Shown piece after piece: positions 6,937 through 16,437 of a stretch of DNA of 64,000 bases (its first letter is position 1; the number at the start of each line of letters is the position of its first letter). A program made the translations under genes and the position numbers. This DNA comes from Gulosibacter hominis (GTDB lineage Bacteria; Actinomycetota; Actinomycetes; Actinomycetales; Microbacteriaceae). The notes beneath the pieces were generated by a model. That model was not told the DNA's origin, ran no database searches, and worked only from the letters and a program-made list of their open reading frames with translations. The DNA is taken from assembly GCF_904842695.1 (NCBI RefSeq), contig NZ_CAJGWQ010000010.1, positions 1 to 64,000 on the forward strand, in the 5' to 3' direction.

Positions 6937-8199
6937 CTACGCCTCCGGTTCGATAACTTCCAGGCCGCCCAGGTAGGGACGCAGCGCTTCGGGCACCACC
7001 ACCGAGCCATCGGCCCGCTGATGCGTTTCGAGCAGCGCCACCAGCCAGCGCGTGGTGGCGAGTGTGCCGTTCAGCGTTGCCACCGGCTGTGTGCGGCCGC
7101 CCTCGCTGCGGAAACGCGTGTTGAGGCGGCGAGCCTGGAACGTGGTGCAGTTTGAGGTCGAGGTGAGTTCGCGGAAGGTTTCCTGCGTGGGTACCCACGC
7201 TTCGACGTCATATTTGCGAGCTGCTGACGACCCCAGGTCGCCGGCGGCGGTGTCGATGACGCGGTAGTGCAGCCCGAGCGCGTTCATCATCCATTCCTGC
7301 CAGCCCAGCAGCCGCTCGTGTTCGGCCTGCGCGATCTCGGGGTCGGCGTAGACAAACATTTCGAGCTTGTTGAACTGGTGTACGCGAATGATGCCGCGGG
7401 TGTCTTTACCGGCCGATCCCGCTTCGGAGCGGTAGCAGGTCGACCAGCCCACATAGCGCAGCGGTTCGGTCACATCGATGATTTCGTCGGCGTGGTAGCC
7501 CGCGAGCGCCACCTCGCTGGTGCCGGTGAGGTAAAGGTCTTGGCGTTCGAGCAGATACACCTCATCGGCGTGCTCGCCGAGAAAACCGGTGCCCTGCATG
7601 ATTTCGGGTTTTACGAGAGTGGGCGGGGTGAGCATCACGAAGCCTTCTTCGAGTGCTTTGTTGAGCCCGAGCTGCATGATGGCGAGTTCGAGTCGGGCGC
7701 CGATGCCGCGCAGGAAGTGGAATCGTGAGCCCGATACTTTGGCTCCGCGCGCCATATCGATACCGCCGATGAGCTCACCAATTTCGAGGTGATCGCGCGG
7801 TGTGAAATCAAAGGTCGGGCGTTCGCCGACAGTTTTCAGCACGGTGAAATTGTCTTCGCCACCTGCCGGTACGCCGTCGGCGACGAGGTTTTCGATGCGG
7901 GCGGCTGCTGCGGTGAACTCGCTCTCGGCGGCGGTTACTTCGGCCTGGGCCTGTTTCACCTGCTCAGAGAGCTCTTTTACCTCGGCGAGCAGGGCCGGGC
8001 GTTCTTCTTTGGCGGCTTTACCGATGGCTTTCGAGCGTGCGTTCTGTTCGGCGCGCAGCGTTTCAAAATTTCGAATCGCTTCGCGTCGACGGGTGTCGGC
8101 AGCCAGGGCGGCGTCTACCGTCGCTTCGTCATTACCTCGCGCACGCTGGGATGCACGCACAATTTCGGGCTGGTCACGCAGAATTTGAACATCGATCAC
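6937..8199 (-). CDS. serS: Seryl-tRNA synthetase
   Basis: 420 residues from GTG 8199, which gives the standard family start [12 protein letters not shown]; the frame is open upstream to 8301 but that stretch has no family similarity. Residues about 30-105 form the antiparallel coiled coil that contacts the tRNA-Ser long arm. Class II motif 2 is seen in [20 protein letters not shown] and motif 3 near [14 protein letters not shown]. It charges tRNA-Ser with serine in the cytoplasm; two tRNA-Ser genes lie within 4 kb. It is divergent from the lipid kinase and followed directly by the Cof-type phosphatase. Confidence 0.97.
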   Translation of the reverse strand: MIDVQILRDQPEIVRASQRARGNDEATVDAALAADTRRREAIRNFETLRAEQNARSKAIGKAAKEERPALLAEVKELSEQVKQAQAEVTAAESEFTAAAARIENLVADGVPAGGEDNFTVLKTVGERPTFDFTPRDHLEIGELIGGIDMARGAKVSGSRFHFLRGIGARLELAIMQLGLNKALEEGFVMLTPPTLVKPEIMQGTGFLGEHADEVYLLERQDLYLTGTSEVALAGYHADEIIDVTEPLRYVGWSTCYRSEAGSAGKDTRGIIRVHQFNKLEMFVYADPEIAQAEHERLLGWQEWMMNALGLHYRVIDTAAGDLGSSAARKYDVEAWVPTQETFRELTSTSNCTTFQARRLNTRFRSEGGRTQPVATLNGTLATTRWLVALLETHQRADGSVVVPEALRPYLGGLEVIEPEA

Positions 8200-8269
8200 C
8201 TCGCCATCGTACTTGGCGCGTAAACTCGCCACGTGAACGGGACCGTTGAACCCGATCTGAGGAGTCACC

Positions 8270-9313
8270 GTGCGCGCCGCGATTATTTTTAACCCCACCA
8301 AAATCGATGAGTCGGAGCTTTCCGCTGCGCTGCTGCCGGCCGAGCGCGCGAATGACTACGCATCCTCAAAAATCATTCCCACCCGGCCCGACTATTCGGC
8401 AGCCGAGGCCGCGGCAGACGCGATTGCGGATGGTGTCGATCTCGTCATCGCCTGCGGCGGCGACGGTACGGTACGTGAGGCGGCTGCGGCGCTTGCCGAA
8501 ACAAAGGCGCCGGTGGCACTGGGCATTGTGCCGCTGGGCACTGGCAATCTGCTCGCACGCAATCTCGGTATCGACCCACGCCAGCCGCTGCAAACTCATT
8601 TCGAGATCGCTTTCGGCGGCACCACACGTCCGCTAGACGCCTGCGAGCTCACCGCGACGCTCGATGACGGCAACCGGGTTCGTGAGTGGTTCATGGTGAT
8701 GGCGGGGATGGGCATCGATGCCGGCATGATTCAGTTCACCGACGAAGACAAAAAGCAGCGTTTCGGCTGGCTCGCGTATCTCGGCGGAGTTGCCCGCACG
8801 CTGCGCAAACAGCCGATGTTCACCGCGCGCTATCGCGTGGATTCGGAATCCACCTACGGGGTGCGGGCCGCTTCGATGCTGTTGCTCAACTGTGGCCAGT
8901 TGCAGGGCGGAATCACGCTCGCACCCGATGCCACCTTTGATGACGGCATGCTCGATGTGGTGATCGTGCGACCGCGTGGCCCGCTGGGCTGGCTCGAGCT
9001 GCTCGGCCAGGGGATGCTGCGGAGTATTTCGACGGTCGTGCCGCCGCTGCGCGAGATTTTGCTGGAGTCGGATGCTGAAAAGCAGGTGGCGCGACGCTAT
9101 AGCGGCAACCGTGCCATCACCGGCGCGCAGGGCGCGGGCGTTTCGTTCGCCGTTGATTCAGATGCCGAACCGTTCCAGCTGGATGGGGATCTGCTTGGTC
9201 GGGTGCGCGATGGTTTGGTGGTGGTGCATCACGATGCACTCAACGTGCGGGCGCCCGCCGTCGATGAAACCGCGCGCCTGGTTTTTGGGTTGCGCGGTCG
9301 CGTGGCGCGCTAG
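8270..9313 (+). CDS. Diacylglycerol kinase-like lipid kinase (DagK/YegS family)
   Basis: 347 residues from GTG 8270, preceded by GGAG at 8261. The catalytic domain has [16 protein letters not shown] near residue 60 (GGDGT nucleotide-binding loop) and [15 protein letters not shown] near residue 85. The C-terminal domain forms the lipid-binding beta sandwich with [13 protein letters not shown] and a final FQLDGDLL. Family members phosphorylate diacylglycerol or related lipids at the membrane face and use ATP. It converges with pheA and the stop codons overlap by 4 bases. Confidence 0.92.
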   Translation: MRAAIIFNPTKIDESELSAALLPAERANDYASSKIIPTRPDYSAAEAAADAIADGVDLVIACGGDGTVREAAAALAETKAPVALGIVPLGTGNLLARNLGIDPRQPLQTHFEIAFGGTTRPLDACELTATLDDGNRVREWFMVMAGMGIDAGMIQFTDEDKKQRFGWLAYLGGVARTLRKQPMFTARYRVDSESTYGVRAASMLLLNCGQLQGGITLAPDATFDDGMLDVVIVRPRGPLGWLELLGQGMLRSISTVVPPLREILLESDAEKQVARRYSGNRAITGAQGAGVSFAVDSDAEPFQLDGDLLGRVRDGLVVVHHDALNVRAPAVDETARLVFGLRGRVAR

Positions 9314-10227
9314 CTGTCGAGCCCTGCCACCCATTTTTCGGCCTCGGCGAAATTTTCGTCTGAGTAGGCCCGGTTGATTTCCACGCGCGAGGCCACTGCC
9401 CGCGGGTATGAGCCGAGGAAGGTGACGCGCGGGCTGAATCGCCGCAACCCCAAAAGTGCCTCGTGCACGCGCGCATCGTGGATGTGCCCGTCGAGGTCGA
9501 TCACGAAGCGGTAGCGACCGGGCTGGTCGGGCAGTGGTCGCGAGGTGATCATTGACAGGTTGACGCCGCGGGTGGCGAACTGTTCGAGCATCGACATCAG
9601 CCCGCCGGGCCGCTCTTCGGGAAGCTCGACGATCAGGCTGGTCTTGTCGTTCCCGGTGCGAGCCGGCACATCGGTGCGGGTGGTGACCAGCACGAAGCGG
9701 GTGAAGGCGTTTTGGTTGTCTTGAATATCGCCGTGGAGCAGTTCGACATCGACGTGTTCCGTGATCGTCATCGGGGTGATTGCGGCGTCGATGCGGTTGG
9801 TTTCGTCTATGAGATCGTGGGCGCTTGCCACATTTGATACGGCGACGATGTGTTCGTGGCCGGGTGCGTTGCGCTGCAGCCAGCGGCGGCACTGGCCGTA
9901 GGCAACCGGATGCGCGGCGATGCGGTGAATCTGGCCGGGTGCGGTTCCGTGTCGCACAGCCAGACCAAAACGGATGGGCACCACATACTCGCCCGAGATG
10001 CGCAGCTTTGGCAGCGTGGCCAGGGCATCCTGGGATGCGGTTACGCCACCCTCGATCGAGTTTTCGAGCGCGATCATCGCGGCCACCGACCGTCCGGTGC
10101 GCACGTCGTCGAGCGCTTCGAGCACATTGGTTACCGGCTTCCAGTGTTTGCCCACCGCGTCGGGTGCGAGCTTGAGTGCGGCTTCGGTGAAGGTGCCGGC
10201 GGGGCCGAGGAACGAGATCGTCTCCAT
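9310..10227 (-). CDS. pheA: Prephenate dehydratase
   Basis: 305 residues. The periplasmic-binding-like catalytic domain (about 1-185) starts [18 protein letters not shown] and contains [11 protein letters not shown], where the Thr-Arg-Phe motif holds the catalytic Thr. An ACT domain follows at about 200-280. The enzyme converts prephenate to phenylpyruvate in phenylalanine synthesis. The ACT effector motifs deviate: the GALV-type motif reads GGLM, and the ESRP motif reads TSRP ([11 protein letters not shown]), so feedback by phenylalanine could be altered (inference). It is divergent from pgm. Confidence 0.94.
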   Translation of the reverse strand: METISFLGPAGTFTEAALKLAPDAVGKHWKPVTNVLEALDDVRTGRSVAAMIALENSIEGGVTASQDALATLPKLRISGEYVVPIRFGLAVRHGTAPGQIHRIAAHPVAYGQCRRWLQRNAPGHEHIVAVSNVASAHDLIDETNRIDAAITPMTITEHVDVELLHGDIQDNQNAFTRFVLVTTRTDVPARTGNDKTSLIVELPEERPGGLMSMLEQFATRGVNLSMITSRPLPDQPGRYRFVIDLDGHIHDARVHEALLGLRRFSPRVTFLGSYPRAVASRVEINRAYSDENFAEAEKWVAGLDS

Positions 10228-10320
10228 GCATCCAGCCTAGAGCTAACCGTGCGCGCTCATGCCGGGTGGCAGGTTGGAGGCGGTAAGGCGACGTTCACCA
10301 GTAGCTGGTTGGATGGAAGT

Positions 10321-11943
10321 ATGCATGAGCGAGCTGGCACAGTTGCCCTTCCAGAAGATCTCATCGACGTTGACGTTCTGGTCGGCGCCTTCTACCGCAA
10401 TGTTCCCGATGTGAGCGAGCCAACGCAACGAGTTGCTTTTGGCACTTCGGGGCACCGCGGCTCGAGCCTCAAATCGTCATTTAACGAGACGCACATCCTG
10501 GCGATCACACAGGCAATCTGCGAGTATCGCGCCGGGCAGGGCATCACCGGTCCGCTATTTATTGGCCGCGACACCCACGCACTGTCAGAGCCGGCAGAAA
10601 AAACCGCTCTGGATGTGCTGGCCGCCAACGGGGTTACCGTGCTCGCCGATGCCGACGATTCGTGGGTTCCCACGCCGTCGCTGTCGCGCGCCATCATCGC
10701 CTATAACAGCGGAGGTCACGATGATGTTGCGGACGGCATCATCATCACGCCGAGCCACAACCCGCCGCAGGATGGCGGTTTCAAATACAACCCACCCCAC
10801 GGCGGCCCGGCTGACACCGACGCCACCAAGTGGATCGAAAACCGCGCCAATGAGCTCATTGCCGCGGGGCTCGATGACGTGCAGCGGGTGAACTCTGACG
10901 GCAAGATCGGCAAGTATGACTTCCTCGGCAACTATGTGAACGATCTCGCCGACATCATTGATTTTGAGGCGATCCAGCGCGCGGGTGTACGCATCGGTGC
11001 CGATCCGCTCGGCGGTTCGAGCGTGAAGTACTGGCAGCGTATCGCCGAGACCTACGGTATTGATCTGACCGTGGTCAACCCGGTAGTTGATCCGCGCTGG
11101 CCGTTCATGACGCTCGACTGGGATGGCAAGATCCGGATGGACCCGTCGTCGCCGTCGGCAATGGCTTCGGTGCTCGCACACAAGGATGAGTACGACGTGC
11201 TCACCGGTAATGATGCTGATGCCGACCGCCACGGTATCGTCACCCCCTCGGCGGGGCTGATGAACCCGAACCACTATCTCGCAGTGGCGATCAACTACCT
11301 GCTGCAGCACCGTCCCGATTGGTCACCCGAGGCCGGTATCGGGAAGACGCTCGTGTCGAGCTCGATGATCGACCGGGTGGTTGCATCGCACGGACGCAAG
11401 CTCATCGAGGTGCCGGTGGGCTTCAAGTGGTTCGTGCCTGGCCTTTCGGATGGCACGGTCGTGTTTGGTGGCGAAGAGTCGGCCGGTGCCGCGTTTTTGA
11501 AATTTGATGGCACCACCTGGACCACCGATAAGGACGGCATCCTGCTGGCGCTGCTGGCGGCCGAAATCATTGCGGTTACCGGTAAGTCGCCCTCGCACCA
11601 CTATCGCGATCTCACCGAACAGTTTGGCGACCCCGCCTACCAGCGTGTGGATGCGCCGGCGACTCCCGACCAGAAGGCGGTACTGAAAGCACTGTCGGGT
11701 GATTCGATTGCCGCCACCGAGCTGGCTGGTGAGCCGATCATCGCGCGGCTGTCGGAGGCTCCGGGCAATGGTGCCGCGATCGGTGGCGTCAAGATCGTCA
11801 GCGAAAATGCCTGGTTTGCGGCACGCCCTTCCGGCACCGAAGACGTGTACAAAATTTATGCCGAGTCGTTCAAGGGCCCCGAACACCTGAAGCAGGTGCA
11901 GGCCGAGGCGAAGGCGATTGTGGACCAGGCGCTCGGAGGCTAG
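10321..11943 (+). CDS. pgm: Phosphoglucomutase (alpha-D-glucose phosphate-specific)
   Basis: 540 residues from ATG 10321, which matches the usual length of about 545; the open frame upstream is antisense to pheA and was discarded. It contains FGTSGHRG near the N-terminus, the phosphoserine loop [11 protein letters not shown], the Mg2+ loop [10 protein letters not shown], the sugar-binding GGEESAG and the phosphate-binding [10 protein letters not shown]. It interconverts glucose-1-phosphate and glucose-6-phosphate, which links glycogen, trehalose and nucleotide-sugar supply with glycolysis. A strong terminator follows, so it is a single-gene unit. Confidence 0.96.
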   Translation: MHERAGTVALPEDLIDVDVLVGAFYRNVPDVSEPTQRVAFGTSGHRGSSLKSSFNETHILAITQAICEYRAGQGITGPLFIGRDTHALSEPAEKTALDVLAANGVTVLADADDSWVPTPSLSRAIIAYNSGGHDDVADGIIITPSHNPPQDGGFKYNPPHGGPADTDATKWIENRANELIAAGLDDVQRVNSDGKIGKYDFLGNYVNDLADIIDFEAIQRAGVRIGADPLGGSSVKYWQRIAETYGIDLTVVNPVVDPRWPFMTLDWDGKIRMDPSSPSAMASVLAHKDEYDVLTGNDADADRHGIVTPSAGLMNPNHYLAVAINYLLQHRPDWSPEAGIGKTLVSSSMIDRVVASHGRKLIEVPVGFKWFVPGLSDGTVVFGGEESAGAAFLKFDGTTWTTDKDGILLALLAAEIIAVTGKSPSHHYRDLTEQFGDPAYQRVDAPATPDQKAVLKALSGDSIAATELAGEPIIARLSEAPGNGAAIGGVKIVSENAWFAARPSGTEDVYKIYAESFKGPEHLKQVQAEAKAIVDQALGG

Positions 11944-11964
11944 CGCGGGCCACGAAGGCCATAG

Positions 11965-12010
11965 AGTTGCGGGGCCGGGCAGCTATTGCTGCTCGACCCC
12001 GCAACTTTTT
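11965..12010 (+). terminator. Rho-independent terminator of pgm
   Basis: AGTTGCGGGG at 11965-11974 pairs with CCCCGCAACT at 11997-12006, with a further imperfect stem inside (GGGCAGC/GCTGCTC), followed by TTTT. No T-run exists on the opposite side, so it acts on plus-strand pgm. Confidence 0.85.
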
Positions 12011-12039
12011 GATTGCCAGCTGGCAATGAGGATGCGTCG

Positions 12040-14010
12040 CTACGGCACGTAGACCGGAACCGTCGGGTTTTTATCGGCGGCGACGTTACCCGAGCTGCTG
12101 ATACCGTCGGAGTACTCCATCGTGAACGCATCCACCGCCTTGTTATTGCAACTGAGGCCGAGCTCGTAGTCGATGACGCAGTTGAATTCCCCGACCGAGA
12201 TCACTTCGTTGTAGGCCACCACCTGCCCCCCGGCAAGATCGCCCTCGAGGCACGGATAGTTCACGCCGTCTTTTGTGATCCCGACAGCGGCGCCACTAAA
12301 AGCTCCATCGCATTGATTTTCATCGGGCGCAAAGGCGGGGCTGAGCATCTGGCAGGCCACCCCGTTTTCGGGAGTGATCTGGCAGCGAATATTGCCCGAT
12401 TCGCTTTGGAATGCCACCGGTTCAAACTGTGGCTGTTCTTCGGTGGGTGGCGCGGGGCTCTCGGTCTCGCGCTCGGGGAGGTTCGGGGCCGTCACTGTTG
12501 CCGGGGCCTCCGAAGCGCTGGTCGTTGCCGCGGCCTCGCCGCCGTCGTCGCCACCGCCAAAGAGGCGAGTCACACCGAATACGCCACCGATCACCACCAG
12601 TGCGGCCGCGGCTGCCGCGAGGATCACCCGCACGCCACGGCGCTGTTGCTCCTGCTCGCCCCCGCCACCACTGCCAGCAGCGCCATCTTTTCCGCCGCCA
12701 GCAAAGCCGCCGCCACCGAAGGCACCGGCACCAGCATCAGCACCGGCAGCTGCCGAATCGCGCCGCGCATCCTGCTGCCGGTGGCCATCGGCCACTTCCG
12801 ACCTCCCCGGCAGCCCCGGTAGCGGCGGCATCTCGCTGCCACCAGCTGCGGCAGCCGGCGGTGCAAACGGAGATGGCTGGGCAACGACTACCGGCTCGTG
12901 GCGACGGGTCGCATCCGGATCATCGGCCACTGGCTGCTCATCGCTGTCATCGGCGAATCGCTCAACCGGCTCGGGCTCAGCAAAGAGCCCGTCGATGTTG
13001 GTGTACTGATCGTCGTCGTGATCCGGCTCGTCATCGTGATCCGGCTCGTCGATCGTGGTCTCGTGCTGAACCGGAGTGCCGTGCTGGTCTGGGTGATCAT
13101 GCTGAGCTGGGTCGGCAGGCTGCGCCGCGTCAGCCGGCTGTCCGCCACCGTTTCCGCTCCAAAATGCGGCTGCACGCTCACGAGCCGCCGTGACCTCGGG
13201 GTCAATCGGCGCCGGGTCCTGCCGCGGCAGCGGCACAACACCCGTCTCATTAAAGGCGGGGGAACTAATCGGACGGTCGGCCGGGTCGTTGTCCAGCCCG
13301 ACAATGAGCGAGGTGAATGTCGACTCACCCGCCGACCCGGTGGGTCGTTCGACGGTGTTGGTATCGGATGCGTTCGGTTCGGCTTCCGGCTGATTCTCTG
13401 GTTCGTCGTCGAGGAAAGAGGGTGGCACCTGCACCGGCGCGGTCGGCGGTTCGGGTTCGCCAGCTGCGGGCTGCTGCTCGGGTGCCGGCGCCGTAGGCTC
13501 GGCGGCTTGCGGCGGAGTTGCTGGCACGGCAGGTTCGGCGGCTTGCAGCCGTGGACGATTCACTCGTTCTGGCTCAGCCTCGCCCGATACCGGGGGTTCG
13601 GGCTGAGCCGGCGTCGGGGGCTCGGGCGCAACGGGTGGCGTGGCCCGCTCAGCTGCTGACGGCTGCTGCGGCGCCGGCTCGCTTTCAAGCTTCGGCAGTG
13701 TGGTCGGCACCTCACCGGTGTCATAAAGGCTCGGGTTGAAGCGACGCCGAGCTCGCCGAGTGGGTTGCTGCGGGGGCTGTGGCGCATCATCCGAGTCGAT
13801 TGATGACTTCGGCACAAACTGCGAAAAAAAGTCGTCACTCGCCGCGTCATCGCTGCCGCCAACCGTGAACGGGTCGGGAACGCCGCCACCCGGACGGTGC
13901 ATCACGGCATTTCGTTCACCGCTCGGAGGCGCCACGAGCCTGGCACCGCACTCACCGCAAAATCGCTGACTGGCGGCTGCTACAGCTCCGCATTGAGAAC
14001 ACTTGTTCAT
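12040..14010 (-). CDS. Zinc-ribbon, proline-rich single-pass membrane protein with DUF6636-like outer domain
   Basis: 656 residues, ATG 14010 with GGAGTGA upstream. Four Cys at 4, 7, 18 and 21 form an N-terminal zinc ribbon (CSQC...FCGEC). Residues about 30-460 are disordered, rich in Pro, Glu, Asp and Ala. A Gly-rich stretch and RRG precede a membrane helix near 470 (VRVILAAAAAALVVIGGVFG). The outer C-terminal 130 residues begin with QSESGNIRCQITPENGVAC, the pattern of DUF6636-type domains (F-x-SxSGNIxC), with paired cysteines probably in disulphides. Role unknown; similar proteins sit at the actinobacterial envelope. The intracellular zinc ribbon and surface domain suggest a link between cytoplasm and envelope (inference). 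Confidence 0.75.
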   Translation of the reverse strand: MNKCSQCGAVAAASQRFCGECGARLVAPPSGERNAVMHRPGGGVPDPFTVGGSDDAASDDFFSQFVPKSSIDSDDAPQPPQQPTRRARRRFNPSLYDTGEVPTTLPKLESEPAPQQPSAAERATPPVAPEPPTPAQPEPPVSGEAEPERVNRPRLQAAEPAVPATPPQAAEPTAPAPEQQPAAGEPEPPTAPVQVPPSFLDDEPENQPEAEPNASDTNTVERPTGSAGESTFTSLIVGLDNDPADRPISSPAFNETGVVPLPRQDPAPIDPEVTAARERAAAFWSGNGGGQPADAAQPADPAQHDHPDQHGTPVQHETTIDEPDHDDEPDHDDDQYTNIDGLFAEPEPVERFADDSDEQPVADDPDATRRHEPVVVAQPSPFAPPAAAAGGSEMPPLPGLPGRSEVADGHRQQDARRDSAAAGADAGAGAFGGGGFAGGGKDGAAGSGGGGEQEQQRRGVRVILAAAAAALVVIGGVFGVTRLFGGGDDGGEAAATTSASEAPATVTAPNLPERETESPAPPTEEQPQFEPVAFQSESGNIRCQITPENGVACQMLSPAFAPDENQCDGAFSGAAVGITKDGVNYPCLEGDLAGGQVVAYNEVISVGEFNCVIDYELGLSCNNKAVDAFTMEYSDGISSSGNVAADKNPTVPVYVP

Positions 14011-14113
14011 GATTCACTCCGCACTGGGTGGATTACGTACAGACCCGAAGTAGAGGCTTTGTCGGAAATCTACCGGTTTCAGGTGTGAGTAAGGCGTAGG
14101 CTAGGCGGGCTGT

Positions 14114-14129
14114 CGTTAGTCGACTGACG
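14114..14129. promoter_or_regulatory. Operator-like palindrome before the DHA2 exporter
   Basis: CGTTAGTCGACTGACG is a 16-bp palindrome with one mismatch per arm, nested within GCTGTCG ... CGACAGC arms (14109-14156). It lies 30-45 bases before the exporter start in the divergent region, where a TetR/MarR-type repressor would be expected. No regulator gene is adjacent. Confidence 0.35.
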
Positions 14130-14158
14130 TTCCAGCCGACGCGTCGCCGACAGCGAAG

Positions 14159-15937
14159 GTGGGTCACTTGAACAAACGAACAGCGCCGTTGCTTTCTCCC
14201 CGCGAAATCAGGTTGATCATGATCAGCCTGCTCGCGGCGCTATTCCTCTCATCGCTGAACCAAACCGTGGTCGGCACCGCCATGCGCACGATCGCTGACG
14301 ATCTCGGCGGTGTTTCCATGCAGGCCTGGGTCACCACCGCCTTCCTCATCGCATCCACGGTGAGCACACCCATTTATGGCAAACTCTCGGATATTTTCGG
14401 GCGCCGGCCGCTGCTGCTCACTGCCATGCTGCTTTTTGTGGGCGGTTCACTGCTGGCCACCACCTCTGTCGATATGATCCAGCTCGCCGCCTACCGTGGC
14501 GTGCAGGGTCTGGGCGCGGGCGGTTTGATGACGCTACCGTTGGCTGTCATCGCCGATGTGCTCTCACCCACCCAGCGCGCCAAAGTGCAGGGCCTATTCA
14601 TGGCAGTGTTCGGGGTTTCCTCAGTGGCCGGCCCGCTCGTCGGCGGCCTGCTCGCCGGCATTGACGAAATCCTCGGCGTCACCGGTTGGCGCTGGGTGTT
14701 CCTCATCAGCGTGCCGCTGGGACTGATCGCATTCATCCTCACCTGGCGTCACCTCCGCCTGCCCAAAGTGCACGGCAGCGCGCGTATCGACTGGTTCGGT
14801 TCGGCACTCGTGGTGCTCATCGTGGTGCCGCTCATCCTCGTTGCAGAACAGGGGATGCGCTGGGGCTGGACCTCCCCCACCGCCATCACCTGTTACGTAA
14901 CCACCGTCGTATCGCTGATTGTTTTTGTTTTCGTCGAACGGCATATGGGTGACGATGCAATCATCCCGCTGAGCCTTTTTCGCATCCCAACCTTCTCGGT
15001 GGCGGTTGGTGTGAGCGTGCTGGTGGGATTCGGGATGTTCCTGGCCATGATCATCCTGCCGCTCTACATGCAGATCGTGCTGCGCCTCGACCCCACATCC
15101 GCCGGGTTGGCGCTGCTGCCGCAGGTGTTTGCGCAGCTCATTTCATCAATGGTGGTGGGCTTTGTGGTGGCAAAACTTGGCCGCACCAAACCACTGGTTG
15201 TTGGTGGCACCGCGCTGATGCTGGTGGCCTACTGGCTGCTCACCACCAGCGAATACGACCAGCCGCTGTGGCGGCTGTATCTGCCAATGGTGCTGTTCGG
15301 TGTCGCGCTGGGTGCGCTGCTGCAATCGCTCACGCTCACCCTGCAATCGTCGGTCGCGCCCGAGCAGATGGGTGTGGCGTCGTCGGCATCCGCGTTTTTC
15401 CGCTCAATCGGCGGCACCTTCGGCACCGGGATCGGTTTTTCGGTACTGTTTGGTTCGCTTTCGATCACGATTCCCGAGGCGTTCGACCGCCCCGAGCTGC
15501 GCGCCGGTGTACAGCAGGCGCTGGCGCAAAAAGAGGTGCGCGCCGACCCCGACAACGCCGCGCTCATCCAAATTTTGCAATCGCAATCTGGCGACCCGGC
15601 GAACTCGCTGCACGGCGACACGTCGTTTTTGATGCACGCCAACGACCAGCTCGCCGCGCCCTTCCTGTGGGCGTTTAATGACTCGACCGTGCAGGCCTTC
15701 TGGTTCGGTCTCGCCATGGTGGCGGCCGCACTAGCGCTGTCCCTTTTCTTGCCCGACACGCGCCTCGGCGATCGCTCAGCACTGCAAGAAATGCACGACC
15801 GCAGCCAGATCACACCCCCGAGCACGGCCGGGGATGCACCCACCGGTTCCATTCCGATCGTGCTGCCAAAAACCGACGACAACGCGAACAACAGCGCTGC
15901 ATCCCGGAGTCGAAAAAAACCACCGGAACGCTCATAA
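14159..15937 (+). CDS. MFS multidrug exporter, DHA2 (EmrB/QacA) family
   Basis: 592 residues with about 14 membrane helices. Start GTG 14159; TTG 14168 has a better-spaced GGTGGG and may be the true start. The N-terminal half contains LSSLNQTVVGTAMRTIADDL, the DHA2 helix-1 motif, and SDIFGRRPLL, the loop 2-3 motif. A large extracytoplasmic loop (about 440-510, VQQALAQKEV... DPANSLHGDTS) precedes the last helix, as in this family. The C-terminus is a hydrophilic tail. It exports drugs or toxic compounds by proton antiport; substrate unknown. Confidence 0.92.
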   Translation: MGHLNKRTAPLLSPREIRLIMISLLAALFLSSLNQTVVGTAMRTIADDLGGVSMQAWVTTAFLIASTVSTPIYGKLSDIFGRRPLLLTAMLLFVGGSLLATTSVDMIQLAAYRGVQGLGAGGLMTLPLAVIADVLSPTQRAKVQGLFMAVFGVSSVAGPLVGGLLAGIDEILGVTGWRWVFLISVPLGLIAFILTWRHLRLPKVHGSARIDWFGSALVVLIVVPLILVAEQGMRWGWTSPTAITCYVTTVVSLIVFVFVERHMGDDAIIPLSLFRIPTFSVAVGVSVLVGFGMFLAMIILPLYMQIVLRLDPTSAGLALLPQVFAQLISSMVVGFVVAKLGRTKPLVVGGTALMLVAYWLLTTSEYDQPLWRLYLPMVLFGVALGALLQSLTLTLQSSVAPEQMGVASSASAFFRSIGGTFGTGIGFSVLFGSLSITIPEAFDRPELRAGVQQALAQKEVRADPDNAALIQILQSQSGDPANSLHGDTSFLMHANDQLAAPFLWAFNDSTVQAFWFGLAMVAAALALSLFLPDTRLGDRSALQEMHDRSQITPPSTAGDAPTGSIPIVLPKTDDNANNSAASRSRKKPPERS

Positions 15938-15987
15938 TCGACCACCGGCTTGCGGAAACATCCAGCCCGTTTCGGCACACTATTGGC

Positions 15988-16437
15988 ATGAGTGATTCCG
16001 ACAGCTACACCTTCACCCGCGACGCGAGTCGCTCACGATTCGTGGCACACCACGGCGATCAGCTCGTGGGCTTCATGTCGTTCGTCGACCGGGGCGACCG
16101 CATCATCATTGACCACACGGTCGTCGATGAGGCCCACCAGGGTGGCGGCGTGGCCTCACGGCTCGTTGCCCACGGGATGCGCGAGCTTGCCGAAACCACG
16201 ACGGCGACGATCATCCCCGAGTGCTCATATGTGGCGATGTGGCTGCGCCGCCACCCCGAGTTTGCGCATCTCACCAGCCGCGGCACCGGTGCATCCGAGC
16301 CCGCCGCGTCCACAGCGGAAGATGTCGCCAAGTTGCTCGACGCCGCCAAGGTGACGCCGTCGCTCGGCGACGATTCCGCTGCGGCAACCCAGCCGAGCAG
16401 CAGCGAGCAGTTCGGCATCGACCAGAAGGGCCAGTAG
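15988..16437 (+). CDS. GNAT-fold N-acetyltransferase (YjdJ/COG2388 type)
   Basis: 149 residues. The core spans residues 5-95 and shows the YjdJ-like acetyl-CoA site: IDHTVVDEAHQGGGVASRLV (the QGGG-x-A/G loop binds the CoA pyrophosphate) and IIPECSYVAMWLRRHPEF. Such small GNATs acetylate unknown acceptors in the cytoplasm. The last 45 residues are Ala/Ser-rich and probably disordered. The stop codon overlaps the GTG of the lipoate ligase gene (TAGTG), so both are co-translated. Confidence 0.85.
   Translation: MSDSDSYTFTRDASRSRFVAHHGDQLVGFMSFVDRGDRIIIDHTVVDEAHQGGGVASRLVAHGMRELAETTTATIIPECSYVAMWLRRHPEFAHLTSRGTGASEPAASTAEDVAKLLDAAKVTPSLGDDSAAATQPSSSEQFGIDQKGQ

Noticed and set aside
9850-10320. 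Extension of the pgm frame by 157 codons
   Set aside because: Antisense to pheA, and the protein from ATG 10321 has the normal family length.
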